DNA of 64,000 bases from assembly GCA_948146395.1 (NCBI GenBank), contig OX411551.1, forward strand, positions 45,046,796-45,110,795. The letters are read 5' to 3'. The notes below the pieces were generated by a model. It had not been told where the DNA came from. It searched no databases and was given only the letters and a program-made list of their open reading frames with translations. The DNA is from Fragum whitleyi. Its lineage: Eukaryota > Mollusca > Bivalvia > Cardiida > Cardiidae. Of this stretch, positions 33,236 through 43,426 are shown one piece after another (position 1 is the stretch's first letter; every line of letters starts with the position of its first letter). A program made the translations under genes and the position numbers.

Positions 33236-33443
33236 TAACAGCCTATCTTCAGGTAGTGGAATGTGCTATATATTCTATGTAAACGGTCATTTTGAGTCGG
33301 AGGAGTAAATTTTCGATACCTGTTTTGATTTATTTTTAGTAACAGCCTATCTTCAGGTAGTGGAATGTGTTAAATATTCTATATAAACGGTCATTTTGAG
33401 CCGGAGGAGTAAATTTTTGATATTTGTTTTGATCTATTTTTAG
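33236..33443. repeat. Two tandem 104-bp units at the Polinton left end
   Basis: Units 33236-33339 and 33340-33443 both start TAACAGCCTATCTTCAGGTA and end ATTTTTAG. They are mirrored at the right end (46502-46710). Units within an end differ at more sites than the same unit between ends. Confidence 0.9.
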
Positions 33444-33896
33444 CGATGAGTATTGAGTAACTTATCAGGGTATGACGTCATACAGCAGACGATTTTTACG
33501 CGATATACGAGACCCATGTGAGGTAGAAGTTGGAGACTAGGAAAGGATGATGTGTACAGGTGTGAGAAATACCGGGAATCCATTGAAAGGGGCTCCTGGC
33601 GCCGCGATAAAACTGAACAATTGTTGAACGCGGCGTAAACCCCCGGTTCAATTCAATTATTTAAGTCATGTGTAGAAATTTTGTTTAGGCTTACAGTAGT
33701 CGTACATTTATCTAATCATGGGTGAAATGGGTAGAGAAAAGGGGACTAGTCAATCAAGGATAAAAGTACCCCAAATTTATAGAATGATCCAAACTTTGTT
33801 TAATTAATCAGACGGTAGTTTTTTTTCGATACATGTATATATAAATCATGGATGTGCGCGCCATTGGAAGTTTGATCTGTTAAACAGGTAAAAATA

Positions 33897-35414
33897 TACT
33901 GAGATGAAAAAGTTTAGTCAGTAAGTTTTTAAGATGGAATTATTTTTTCAACTGCCAGGAAAATTACAAAAAAGTAGACTAACCTTTAAATTCATTTAAT
34001 TTCCAACATTATCAACACTTTTGTAAACGTACATGTTCCAAAATTACACTTCTGAGACTAATCAAAGACAATAGGGGTATTTCTCAAATTTCACTGAGTT
34101 ATCAGTATCTTGTATGTCCCCCTCTGGATTGAACCACGGCCAAACAACGACGCCTCATGCTGTAAATAAGCCGTCTGATGAGCTGTAAGGGAAGTCTTGT
34201 CCATTCATCACGTAAAGCACATTCCAAATCGTTCACATTATTGACGTCAGCACGTTGGCGTACCTTACGCCCGATGTAGTCCCACAAGTGCTTAATCGGG
34301 GAAATGTCTGGTGATTTTGATGGCCATTCGATAATAGGGATATTGTGAGTTGTAAAAAGGTTTCGTGTGTGCCTGGCAGTGAGTGTGACAACGTGCGTTA
34401 TCCTGTTGTAATACGTCAGCAGTGCCGTTCCTAACATACGGAACAATTACAGGGAGGGTGATCTCATTACAGTACCTGACTGCTTTCAGATTTCCACGGA
34501 TTTTTTAAAGTTCTGTTAGACCTCTGTAACTTATACCACCCCACAGTATAACAGATCCCACTCCATAACGATCATACTCCATAACGTTCGCAGGATCAAA
34601 CCGTTCGCCTCTTCGACGCCAAACCCGAACTCGTCCATCAGCCCCACAAAGGTTGAACTTGGAAAACAGTAAAAACAATTCTGTTCCATCGCTATCTTGG
34701 CCAACGAATATGCTGACGTGCCAAGTGTAGTTGCGCCATGAGATGACGTTCCGTTAAAACGATACCTTTGAAGGGGCGTCGAGAACAAAGTCTGGCAGAA
34801 CGTAGCCGATTTCTCACAATATCCACACAAATTCTGGTCCCTGTTGCATTTCGTACGCGTTCAGCGATTCTTGGAGCCGACATAAAGCGGTGACGTCGTG
34901 ACCATGTCACTATGAACCTATCCTTCCTTGGCGTCGTTTTCCTTGGTCTGCCTGACCTTGGTTTGTCACTTTCATTCCCAGTTTGCCTGAAGCGTGCTTG
35001 CAGACGATAAATGGTTCCTTCACAATAACCAAAACGACGTGCTACGTCAGCAACACGTACACCAGCGTCGAGTAGACCAAGCGCTATATTTATGTCCTTT
35101 AACGTCATCCCTGGACGTCGACCCATGGTAGCTAGCTTGACTTTTGTTGCTGAATTTTCTATTCTGTACAAAACCCTTCCGATATATGAAATCATATGGT
35201 AAAATAAACTTACGGATAAACCACAGCACGTGCACCACATGAAATCGGAAATTCACGTGTTTACGCAAAACACGTGGTTTGTGTATATCAATTTCCATGA
35301 AAACATGTAGGTCATCGATTAAAAAATCAATGAAAACAAATTAAAGCGTATATTTTGGGGAATAAAGGTTTATTGCGTTTTTGAAAATACTGACTAAACT
35401 TTTTCTTTTGAGTA
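33897..35414 (-). mobile_element. Tc1/mariner element nested in the Polinton left TIR
   Basis: 1,518 bp with inverted ends (TACTGAGATGAAAAAGTTTA at the left; the right complement TACTCAAAAGAAAAAGTTTA). A TA duplication flanks it at 33895-33896 and 35415-35416. The uninterrupted target survives in the right Polinton repeat near 46050, where AGGTAAAAATATATATCGCA is continuous. The single broken transposase gene is on the minus strand. Confidence 0.93.
34102..35126 (-). pseudogene. Tc1-like transposase, inactivated
   Basis: The frame starts MGRRPGMTLKDINIALGLLD with a helix-turn-helix DNA-binding region (VADVARRFGYCEGTIYRLQ). A TAG at about 34692 ends it after HIRWPR. The catalytic part continues in other frames (GADGRVRVWRRRGERFDP, then HNIPIIEWPSKSPDISPI), so at least one nonsense change and two frameshifts are present. 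The third catalytic acidic residue of the DD34E triad, normally E in the IEHLWD motif, is K (IKHLWD). The first Asp segment is also degraded. It cannot encode an active enzyme. Confidence 0.9.
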
Positions 35415-36042
35415 TATATATCGCAAAACTTCGTAACTACAGTCCTGGTTGGTAGAGTCACATGTGTTAAATCGATCCGTTCCTTAGTAGTTAGTATCGT
35501 TTTGATATGAGGTCGGATGACAGATTAGCTCTTTAAACGGTTCACATCTGTGTTAGGGGATGCCGCCGTTTCAAATCATGGACGATTTATCGCATATTTA
35601 TTGCATCAGAAAAGCTGGTATCCCACTACGAATTTGATAAAAATAACAGGTGGAAAAACCCTTTGTTGTTCAATTTAAGAAATTCCCTTTTGTATGTGGT
35701 TGCTAACCAGTCGACATTATTGAAGAAAATTATGAGCCAGTTTTGATTGAGATAACTCATTTAAATATTTGATTAATAAAATAGGTAAGGAATGTACCAT
35801 TGAAAACGTCGTTACTACAACCCTACTTTACATTTGTAAATATTGGTCCTTTCTTCTTTGGTACGTGCGGACTGGAGGAACGCGACAAAATTGGATTCAT
35901 ATTCGGAATTAACTGAGTTAAAAGGGCTCAAAAGAGAATCACAACATTTTTTGCAGACTATACAACTAAAGACTGATCCCAATATAGGACACTATCTTAA
36001 AAGTGTGTATAGGCAAGAAAACGATCCGGAGAAAATTTTCTC

Positions 36043-36044
<2 letters not shown>

Positions 36045-36140
<96 letters not shown>

Positions 36141-36169
36141 CTCTCTCTCTCTCGCTCTCTCTCTCTCTC
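36045..36169. repeat. CT microsatellite at the inner edge of the left TIR
   Basis: About 125 bp of CT with a few G interruptions. The complementary GA run at 45379-45422 is much shorter. The Ser-Leu and Arg-Glu ORFs reported from such runs are not genes. Confidence 0.95.
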
Positions 36170-36275
36170 ATTGTTCTTTCTCGTTGTTCTTTCTCATTGT
36201 TATTTCTCTCTGGCATTTATCTCTGGAATTGACTTTGATAATAGAAAAACAAAAGTAATGGTTTTTTTTGTAATA

Positions 36276-36281
36276 TTTATT
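36276..36281 (-). promoter_or_regulatory. Candidate poly(A) signal of Polinton PolB
   Basis: AATAAA on the minus strand 49 nt after the PolB stop codon, just inside the left TIR microsatellite. Confidence 0.45.
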
Positions 36282-36329
36282 CCCGATACTTGAAACATAA
36301 TATGTACAAATTAATACAAAGTAGAACAA

Positions 36330-39300
36330 TTAATATCCATATGGATATGAAACATAATCATTTCTGATAACACGTTTGTCAAATACAAGCCTATAATCCT
36401 TGCGTTCTGTCGTAGTCATTAACTTAACACCGTCCCTATCTCTCATAATTTTATGGGGATTCAGAACTGACACTGAATCATTATGACAATTCTCTACAAA
36501 ATGTTTAAGAACATCAAAATTTACATTCAAAAGGTTTCGGTAATTGAGAGTAATCCCTCTTACTTTACAAAACGTTTTATTTCCGTCTTTATCTGAATGA
36601 AACAACTCGTATCCATAATTCTTCGGTCCTCCTGTTGCAAAGGTCTTAATACTATTATTTTGTGGAATTTCGTCTGTAAGGTCACCAAGAAAGTCCCCTA
36701 ATTGTGGTTTTGGGTCACCTTGCTTCGTCGAAAATATCACAGAGTCGGTATCGGCATACAATGCTCTTGGCCCTAATTCTTCTAAATAAGAATACAGTTT
36801 CAGACGAGCTTGTGCCGTGGTGTAAGCCGCAATGACAACATTTGTCTTAATATTACTTTCAACAAATTCCTCTTTATATTTCCATCTCATTTCTACTGCC
36901 TCATCCGAAATGAAATTTACTGCAGTCACGTCTTCCTGGTCGGAGGTCAGTTTGCTAAAAAACTGGACAGGATCAGATACGATCTCAACCTGCTGCATAT
37001 TTGATCTTTGACCAAATTTACCCCAGAATGAATTTAACATTAGCTTAGCCAGGGCGCGCAATCCAGGATTTTTTTTGATTTTGTGGTATTCGAGTAGAAT
37101 ACCTTCCTTCTGGGAATAAAGTTCGATATATTTGTGTTTGTCTTCGTCTGTCTTACACCAGTCAGGCCATCCACTTGCTTCTTGCTTTATTTTTAGAAAC
37201 GTATTAACATAACCTGTAAACAATCCCCCAGTCATTGTTTCGGGATCATATATGGAAATCTCCTTAAAATGCCATATTTCATAAATTTCTAGAACTTTGT
37301 ACCCCTTTTCAATGGCTTTTTTAACTTCGTCCGTTACCCAAGTACCAACAAAAGACCTTTCTTCATCGGTATGAGTACAGAGCGTCTGTTGCTGTGTTTC
37401 TGAACACAATTTACACAAAGAAAATAACAATTTTCCGTTCAATTTGCTAGGCAAAACGGGGTGGAATAACATTTTCGGGGGTAACACTTTACACTTTACG
37501 AGTCCTTCATACTTGCTTAGATCTTCGAAATTTTCAGTTATGATTTCGGGGTGCCCTAGTGGTATTTTACCAGTCTTATTGACCCAGGGATATAGCGAAG
37601 TCACGTCATAGTAATTGATGTCTTCGTTATTAGATGCTTCCTTGTACAAGGTAAAAGCTTCAGTTCGACCACCGTAAAATGCGTCGCGTGGTTCAAGAGG
37701 TGAAATTATGTTTAACTGATCTATGAAAACTCTCATATCAAGGTTTTCTTGATATTCTTTGTCAAAATCCGATTCCCAAATAGATTTATAAATATAGCCC
37801 TGATTTTCTAAATACTTTTTCTTCTCCATTGTTGCTTCATACAGGTCTCCCATAGTCTTACGGTTCACTGGATTAACTGTAAATTTAGAGTACTTATTCG
37901 GGTTCCCATGCCAAAAGTCGCCGTGAAATTCAAGAACTACCTTTTCGCCATCTTTTGTCTCGTAATACCCATCACAACGATACGAACCTATAACTTTTTC
38001 TGTTCCGTTCCTAGCATGCGCGATTTTATGTCCCTGAGTATGGGATATATATTTGATCCATTGTAAGGCTTTAATAGACTGAGTCTGTTGAGGATTGTAA
38101 CCGTGATGAGGAATTAAAGCAATTGTATTTTGTTCAAGAAAATTTGACCTAAACACCAAATTACACGCAGATGCAATAGTAATACATTGTTCATACGGAT
38201 CAATACCTGTTATCTCGAGGAAATTTTCTCTAAATTTAAGAGAACACCGTCTCAAAATATCGACGTCCGACTGACAGTAGGCCAGTAATTCTTTTTGGAA
38301 GTCGAATCTGTCATGTCTATGGTCATTGTACCAAATCAGAAAGGTATCTCGATCTTTGGGTTTCATTGCGTCAGGATTATAATATGGTAATTCTGGAAGA
38401 CGGTCCAGAACTACGTCTTGGTTTTCTTTTCTATTGAAAAGATGGGGGAAATAACCTTTTTTAAGTTCTTCAAACCCGAACATATCGGGTAATTTTGAGA
38501 GTGCCATTGGCAAGAAGTTTATTGAGTCAATCATCTTGATTTTACAATTATCGACGGTCAAACTCATTATCTTAGCGCCGTTAGGGACAACTGTAGGTAC
38601 AATAGCATTTTTGTACAAATATTGCAAAATAGGATAAGAGTCATATCCCTGGAAGTTGTGACATAAGACAGTGCTATCATAATTTTCCTCAGAAAACAAC
38701 CATAAGCAAAACTTATCGAGTGTACTATCTCCATGAAAAACATGTTCTCTCTGCCCGCATTGTTCACATTCACCCGTATCTTCCATGCATAAAGTACATA
38801 CTTTTTGAGCAACGCAGAGATTTGGTTTATGTTCATACGAACCACAACTCGATTTTAAACAGTTCTGACATTTCCCATAAATATCGGGCTTAAAGCCTTG
38901 TTCACAAGCTATCAAGTCATCTTGAGTACACTCAAAATCAAAAAATATGAATGTCTTCGGATTTTCTTCCTCGGCTATAAGCTCTTCTTCTATAGAAATG
39001 TTTGGCTGACTTGATTCCCCAGGTTGCATGTAACATTGATGTCCGTCAGGGTAGAATGCATTGCAGGTCTTACAATATACGCGACCACATATATGATTTT
39101 GGTCGAGTTTAGTATTTACAGTTTTACCACAATCTTTACAACGGTAGATAGACTTACAGATAGAATTTCCATTTTTCGTTGTCCTTTCATGTAATTCAAA
39201 GCATTCGAGACCTTTGAAAAAACGATGGCACGCATTACATTGTATCCAGTCTTCATCACTTTCTTTGTGAACGTTTCGACAAGCATGACATACATTGCTA

Positions 39301-40463
39301 CATTTATGATTTTCTAAATGATCGTATCCCTTCTTGCAGTCTGTACAATAATAATTTCTGGATAGAAAAGCTGGCATACTAGTTATTATATCATAATGGT
39401 CATTGTGGTAGTACAAGAATATTTTTTTCACTTTTTCAGGTCCAGCATAAATAATGGCATTGAAATGTTCCCTGGATACTATATTTATTTGAAAGTTTTG
39501 AAGAACTTCTTGAAATTTCATGACTTCTTTAATACCACATTTTCCAAATGGAACACCTGCCTCATTGTGTAGTTTCGTTGCTAAACTACACTGTGGTTCA
39601 TAGCCTTTTCGAATACTCTCCCACTTATCATGTTTATCCAATCTGGCTATGGCGGTAACTATGGCACGGGCGCAACAGAGATTATCATCATTTTGAATAC
39701 GGAGGATACACTTTTTGCTGGCTATAAACTTATCAATATTCACGAATTTACACCGTTTTACAACTCCTCCACTTGGCATGTCCACTAGTGTAACGTCAAT
39801 CATGAGACCCGAGTCAATAACAAAGTCTTCATTCGATTGAAGAACCCGCTCTATTTCCGCCATGAATCTGTCGGCTGAAAGTTCAGGAATAGGTAAAAAT
39901 GGAATGACAATGGGATAGTCCAGGAAAGGACTCTGAACCGTGAGCCTCACCAAATCTTCGGTTTTAGATCCTCGTGTAAGATCATCAAATATGGTTTGAA
40001 ACAGTCTTTTCAGGGTTAAAAGTATATCTTCTGTAACCTCGATATCATGGAAGGTTACTTTGTAGCTTGAAGCAGTTGTTTTGAACTTCTGTATCTTCTG
40101 CTCCTTAATTTTTGTGAGTGTATAAAATCGACGTGGATCGTCACTTTTTTTCAATCGTTTGGCAGGTCCGCCCTCTTGATGATCACTTGAAGGTCGTTTT
40201 TTTCCTCCTCCAAGTTGATGCTTGTCTTTAAGGTGTCGATGAAGATTATCGGGACGACTAAAACATTTTCCACACTCTTCGCAATGTATTGATCTAGAGG
40301 CTTGGTGTCTTTCCAAATGACGATCCAAATTGTCTTTTCTCGTAAAAGACTTTCCACACAGCTCACATTCAAACTTTGGCCAGTGATTTTCTGTTCTTCT
40401 GTGTTGGAGTAACTGGCTCAATTTAGGAAAGCAATACCCACACTCCTCGCAGACGTAAGCCAT
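36330..40463 (-). CDS. Polinton protein-primed family B DNA polymerase with zinc fingers
   Basis: Replicates the element. Counting from the ATG at 40463 (1,377 aa), three C2H2 zinc fingers come first (C5/C8/H21/H27, C33/C36/H49/H53, C61/C64/H77/H82), then a basic bipartite nuclear signal (about 88-106). A region near 258-360 resembles an OTU-type cysteine protease (NDDNLCCARAIV and later HNDHYDII). Next comes a cysteine-rich zinc-ribbon stretch (370-480). Proofreading motifs follow: FDFEC (D509, E511), CHNFQGYD (D608) and YCQSDVD (D733). An EFHGDFWHGNP insertion lies near 845, typical of Polinton polymerases. Polymerase motifs follow: DVTSLYP (D953), KLMLNSFWGKFG (about 1140) and YADTDS (D1238, D1240), then KNYGY. 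All catalytic residues are present and the frame is open throughout, so the enzyme looks intact. Confidence 0.95.
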   Translation of the reverse strand: MAYVCEECGYCFPKLSQLLQHRRTENHWPKFECELCGKSFTRKDNLDRHLERHQASRSIHCEECGKCFSRPDNLHRHLKDKHQLGGGKKRPSSDHQEGGPAKRLKKSDDPRRFYTLTKIKEQKIQKFKTTASSYKVTFHDIEVTEDILLTLKRLFQTIFDDLTRGSKTEDLVRLTVQSPFLDYPIVIPFLPIPELSADRFMAEIERVLQSNEDFVIDSGLMIDVTLVDMPSGGVVKRCKFVNIDKFIASKKCILRIQNDDNLCCARAIVTAIARLDKHDKWESIRKGYEPQCSLATKLHNEAGVPFGKCGIKEVMKFQEVLQNFQINIVSREHFNAIIYAGPEKVKKIFLYYHNDHYDIITSMPAFLSRNYYCTDCKKGYDHLENHKCSNVCHACRNVHKESDEDWIQCNACHRFFKGLECFELHERTTKNGNSICKSIYRCKDCGKTVNTKLDQNHICGRVYCKTCNAFYPDGHQCYMQPGESSQPNISIEEELIAEEENPKTFIFFDFECTQDDLIACEQGFKPDIYGKCQNCLKSSCGSYEHKPNLCVAQKVCTLCMEDTGECEQCGQREHVFHGDSTLDKFCLWLFSEENYDSTVLCHNFQGYDSYPILQYLYKNAIVPTVVPNGAKIMSLTVDNCKIKMIDSINFLPMALSKLPDMFGFEELKKGYFPHLFNRKENQDVVLDRLPELPYYNPDAMKPKDRDTFLIWYNDHRHDRFDFQKELLAYCQSDVDILRRCSLKFRENFLEITGIDPYEQCITIASACNLVFRSNFLEQNTIALIPHHGYNPQQTQSIKALQWIKYISHTQGHKIAHARNGTEKVIGSYRCDGYYETKDGEKVVLEFHGDFWHGNPNKYSKFTVNPVNRKTMGDLYEATMEKKKYLENQGYIYKSIWESDFDKEYQENLDMRVFIDQLNIISPLEPRDAFYGGRTEAFTLYKEASNNEDINYYDVTSLYPWVNKTGKIPLGHPEIITENFEDLSKYEGLVKCKVLPPKMLFHPVLPSKLNGKLLFSLCKLCSETQQQTLCTHTDEERSFVGTWVTDEVKKAIEKGYKVLEIYEIWHFKEISIYDPETMTGGLFTGYVNTFLKIKQEASGWPDWCKTDEDKHKYIELYSQKEGILLEYHKIKKNPGLRALAKLMLNSFWGKFGQRSNMQQVEIVSDPVQFFSKLTSDQEDVTAVNFISDEAVEMRWKYKEEFVESNIKTNVVIAAYTTAQARLKLYSYLEELGPRALYADTDSVIFSTKQGDPKPQLGDFLGDLTDEIPQNNSIKTFATGGPKNYGYELFHSDKDGNKTFCKVRGITLNYRNLLNVNFDVLKHFVENCHNDSVSVLNPHKIMRDRDGVKLMTTTERKDYRLVFDKRVIRNDYVSYPYGY

Positions 40464-40503
40464 ATTCTGCAAATAAATATAACACTTTTAAGCTGGTAAA
40501 ATA

Positions 40504-40514
40504 CCTTTATATAT
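40504..40514 (-). promoter_or_regulatory. TATA-like box upstream of PolB
   Basis: ATATATAAAGG on the minus strand, about 45 nt upstream of the PolB ATG. An acceptor-like TTATTTGCAG just before the ATG leaves open a spliced leader exon instead. Confidence 0.45.
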
Positions 40515-40567
40515 TTCAAATTACGTGTTTATAGAAATGATAAAAATCTGAAATAAAAAAAAAAAGC

Positions 40568-41120
40568 CAGGCGAGACAGCAAAACTTCTTTAAAACAAGA
40601 CTGTTTATACTATCAACAGGCGAGACAATACATACAGCCAGGCGAGACAACAACTTGTATAAAAAAGCTACTTACTGTTTTATTTCAGTGTTTTTTTTTT
40701 GAGATGATACTCTAACTACTCGCTACTTGTTAGTAGAAGTTATTCGTCCCGTAGAGGTATTTTTTTCTAACACGACTGAAAAATCAAATTCGAAGCATTA
40801 GACTAATAGTCATTCACTCAGGCGAGACATCAAAAATGAAAAATCTTGACTTCAAATGTCAATAACCAAAATCAAGGTGAGACAACAACGATTAAAACAT
40901 CACAAGTAAGTTAAAGTCAGGCGAGACAACAAAACGGAAATCACCGTGAAATATAATTCTTTTAACAATAGTCAATACTCGTTAAGATCTAGCATAGAAA
41001 TGAAATATAGTTACGAAAATTCATATATATAGAAAGAATTTCTCGCGCATGCGCAATATGTTTTGAGATTAGTAATAATATTTTTTTCAAGGCGAGATTA
41101 CATGATCACCAGGCGAGACA
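40568..41120 (+). promoter_or_regulatory. Array of AGGCGAGACA repeats between PolB and ATPase
   Basis: CAGGCGAGACA occurs at 40568, 40617, 40639, 40819, 40918 and 41110. Variants are at 40875 (AGGTGAGACA) and 41089 (AAGGCGAGAT), with a weaker one near 41226. Most are followed by A/G-CA or ACAA. All lie on the same strand and spacing is irregular (22-200 bp). The motif was not found elsewhere in the element or window. It sits in the divergent control region, so a role as binding site for a transcription or replication initiator is likely. The zinc-finger domains of PolB and ATPase are candidates for binding. Confidence 0.8.
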
Positions 41121-41504
41121 GCATTTAAGATTTTCGAGGTACATAGTTGCAATCATCTGTTGAGTTTACAACAGTACACCTTAATTTTTTCCAAATGCGT
41201 TATTATGACATTTTTATTGCTGTCAATGCGAGACTGCACAAAGGCCAACTAAGACGAAATTAAAGAGTGACCATCACTTAAGGGTTTTCGAACTAAATAA
41301 GTTTCTCATGACCTCTCTTTCCTGATTTACATGTATAGGAAAAAAGCATTTTAAGGGGATGGCTATTCATGATAGGTCCATGGCTCTGATTGGCTAAGAA
41401 TACTTTATTTGGTCATAAATTGTTGCTGCAAACAGGCGAATATATTTATATTGAAGAAACAAAATATATCTCGTCATTCAATTGCCAATCATCGGAGAGT
41501 AAAC

Positions 41505-41686
41505 ATGTATTCTGCAAAGTGTCCAGACTGTTTGCAGTATTTTTCAAGAAGAGATGTCATGTTAAGGCATCAAAGACAAAAACATATGGAAATCGCTCAA
41601 GCATATCCGCAGAGCACTGAAGCGTATCCGCCGCCGCCGCCGCCACCACCGCCGCCGCCACCGCCGCCGCCACCACCACCGCCGCC

Positions 41687-41717
<31 letters not shown>

Positions 41718-43360
41718 GACAGTGAGATGTATTCAAGGTCGCCACAAGAAATTTTACCATTAGAAGAAACCGTAGTGTTTCGTCACCCATTTACTATGAT
41801 GATATCAGGTCCCACAGGTATATAATATATTTATCATATATATTTCAATTTACTTTTTTCAACGTTTTTTTTTATCCTCGGTTTTTTGCTATAATAGTGA
41901 TTTTTTTCTTTTTTTAATATTGAAATAATAAACTTGTCTACCATTTGAATATTTTAGCCTCTTATATTTTCGGGGGCTTTTTCAACAACATATTGGTATC
42001 AATTTCTCTCACTTTATATTAAGTCTATATTATGTGGTTGAATAAAATTTTCTTAAGAAATTCAATCTTTCTTTCAGCATGTGGAAAGACTACGATGGTA
42101 GAAAGGTTATTACAGAATCACTTCACAAACATTCAGCCTCGCATTCAAAGAATTGTGTGGCTCTACAAAAGATGGCAACCCTTATACACAGAAATTCAAA
42201 AGACAGTTACTCCTACGGTGGAATTTATAAAAGGCATTCCAACCGACTTAGATGAAGACGATTTCTTTGATCCTAGAGTCAATAACCTTTTGATTTTAGA
42301 CGATATATTTTCTGAAGCCGGAAAGGATAAACGGATCACTGATCTGTTCACTGAGGTCTCACATCATAGATCTCTATCTGTGATCTCTATAAACCAGAAT
42401 TTATTCGGCACCAAGGACCCGACACAAAGAAGAAATTGTCACTATCTTGTATTGTTTAATAACCCAGTCGATAAAATATCAGTGATGACCCTTGCTAGAC
42501 AGATGTATCCAGGGCAAAGTGATATTCTTTTGAAACAATTTTCAAAAGCTACGAAACAGCCTTACGGACATTTATTGGTTGATTTAAAACCAACTACACC
42601 AGAGGATCAGAGGCTAAAATGTATCGGTCAAAGAAAAAACGCTTTAGAAAAGAAAAGTCACGTGACTCCACAAGATTCTATAAAAGAAGATGTTGCGCCA
42701 GAATTAAATCATTCTGCAGTCGGAACTCAAACAGATAACACCGCGGAATATTCAGATCCAGAAAACATTACAGAAAATAATTCCGAAGAAATAATGGAAA
42801 ATAAAGGACAACCATGTGATGATTGTGGCCAATTATTTGACACTGTTCATGATGTGCAAAGACATGTCAAAAACGGCTGGTGTCCCGAACATAAGGACCA
42901 AAGAAAACGAAAGCACGAGGACTTAAACGATAGCGACTCTGAAGACGATTCTGTTGAAGATAATTTGGCTTACGTACAATTATTGAAAAGAGCCAGAGAA
43001 AGTAACAGTGGTAAATTTGACAGAATTTACAACACATACACAGATAATGGAGAGGACAGTGAGGCTGCACAGGAAATGGCCGAAGAGCGCATAAAACATT
43101 ACGACGAAAAAGATGTTTTCGCGAAATACGAAACATTAATAGAGAAATATATTCTGCCACTAAGAAGCAACAGAACTCACCAACAAATCATGGATCAAAT
43201 AGATAAACTGATCTCTGGAGGTCAAAACACAACCACTGTTGTGAAGAAAGTCATAAGGAAACATAAGAACACCTTTCAAGAACTATTTGACATGGAATTT
43301 TCCGATGATGAAGAGGAATCCGATGGTGATGACGTCAGTGACGATGAAAATGACTCATAA
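41505..43360 (+). CDS. Polinton FtsK/A32-type packaging ATPase, two exons
   Basis: The FtsK-HerA family motor ATPase of Polintons, which in virus-like relatives pumps DNA into capsids. Exon 1 is 41505-41817 and exon 2 is 42078-43360; the GT...AG intron (41818-42077) cuts the P-loop, leaving SGPT on exon 1 and CGKTT on exon 2, in frame. Total 531 aa: C2H2 finger (MYSAKCPDCLQYFSRRDVML, ending HQRQKH), a tract of about 30 prolines encoded by CCG/CCA, Walker A at about 102-109, Walker B LLILDD at 175-180, then a Cys/His motif at 351-376 (CDDC...H...C/H) and an acidic tail. The finger-bearing N-terminus and the long C-terminal extension are more than the core ATPase needs. No stop or frameshift interrupts it. 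Confidence 0.9.
41629..41716 (+). repeat. CCG/CCA trinucleotide repeat coding polyproline
   Basis: About 29 consecutive proline codons inside exon 1 of the ATPase. Length is probably variable between copies. Confidence 0.9.
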
Positions 43361-43426
43361 AATATATTTAAGTAATACTGCTTGGCTGATCTTATTTATT
43401 AGTTTTGTGACATTTGTACAGTGAAC

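Larger units (their letters stand above)
33230..36044. repeat. Polinton left terminal inverted repeat (with insert)
   Basis: Matches the right repeat base for base apart from a handful of differences. It includes the 1,518-bp Tc1 insert at 33897-35414; without it the repeat is about 1.30 kb. The inner limit is the CT microsatellite. Confidence 0.93.

Noticed and set aside
35843..36293. ORFs on both strands of Ser-Leu or Arg-Glu repeats
   Set aside because: They arise from the CT/GA microsatellite at the inner edge of the Polinton repeat.
40568..41120. CRISPR-like array
   Set aside because: The repeated unit is only 10-11 bp, the spacing is very uneven and the setting is an animal transposon.
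41557..41790. Minus-strand ORF rich in Ala and Val
   Set aside because: Antisense shadow of the CCG/CCA polyproline codons in the ATPase exon.
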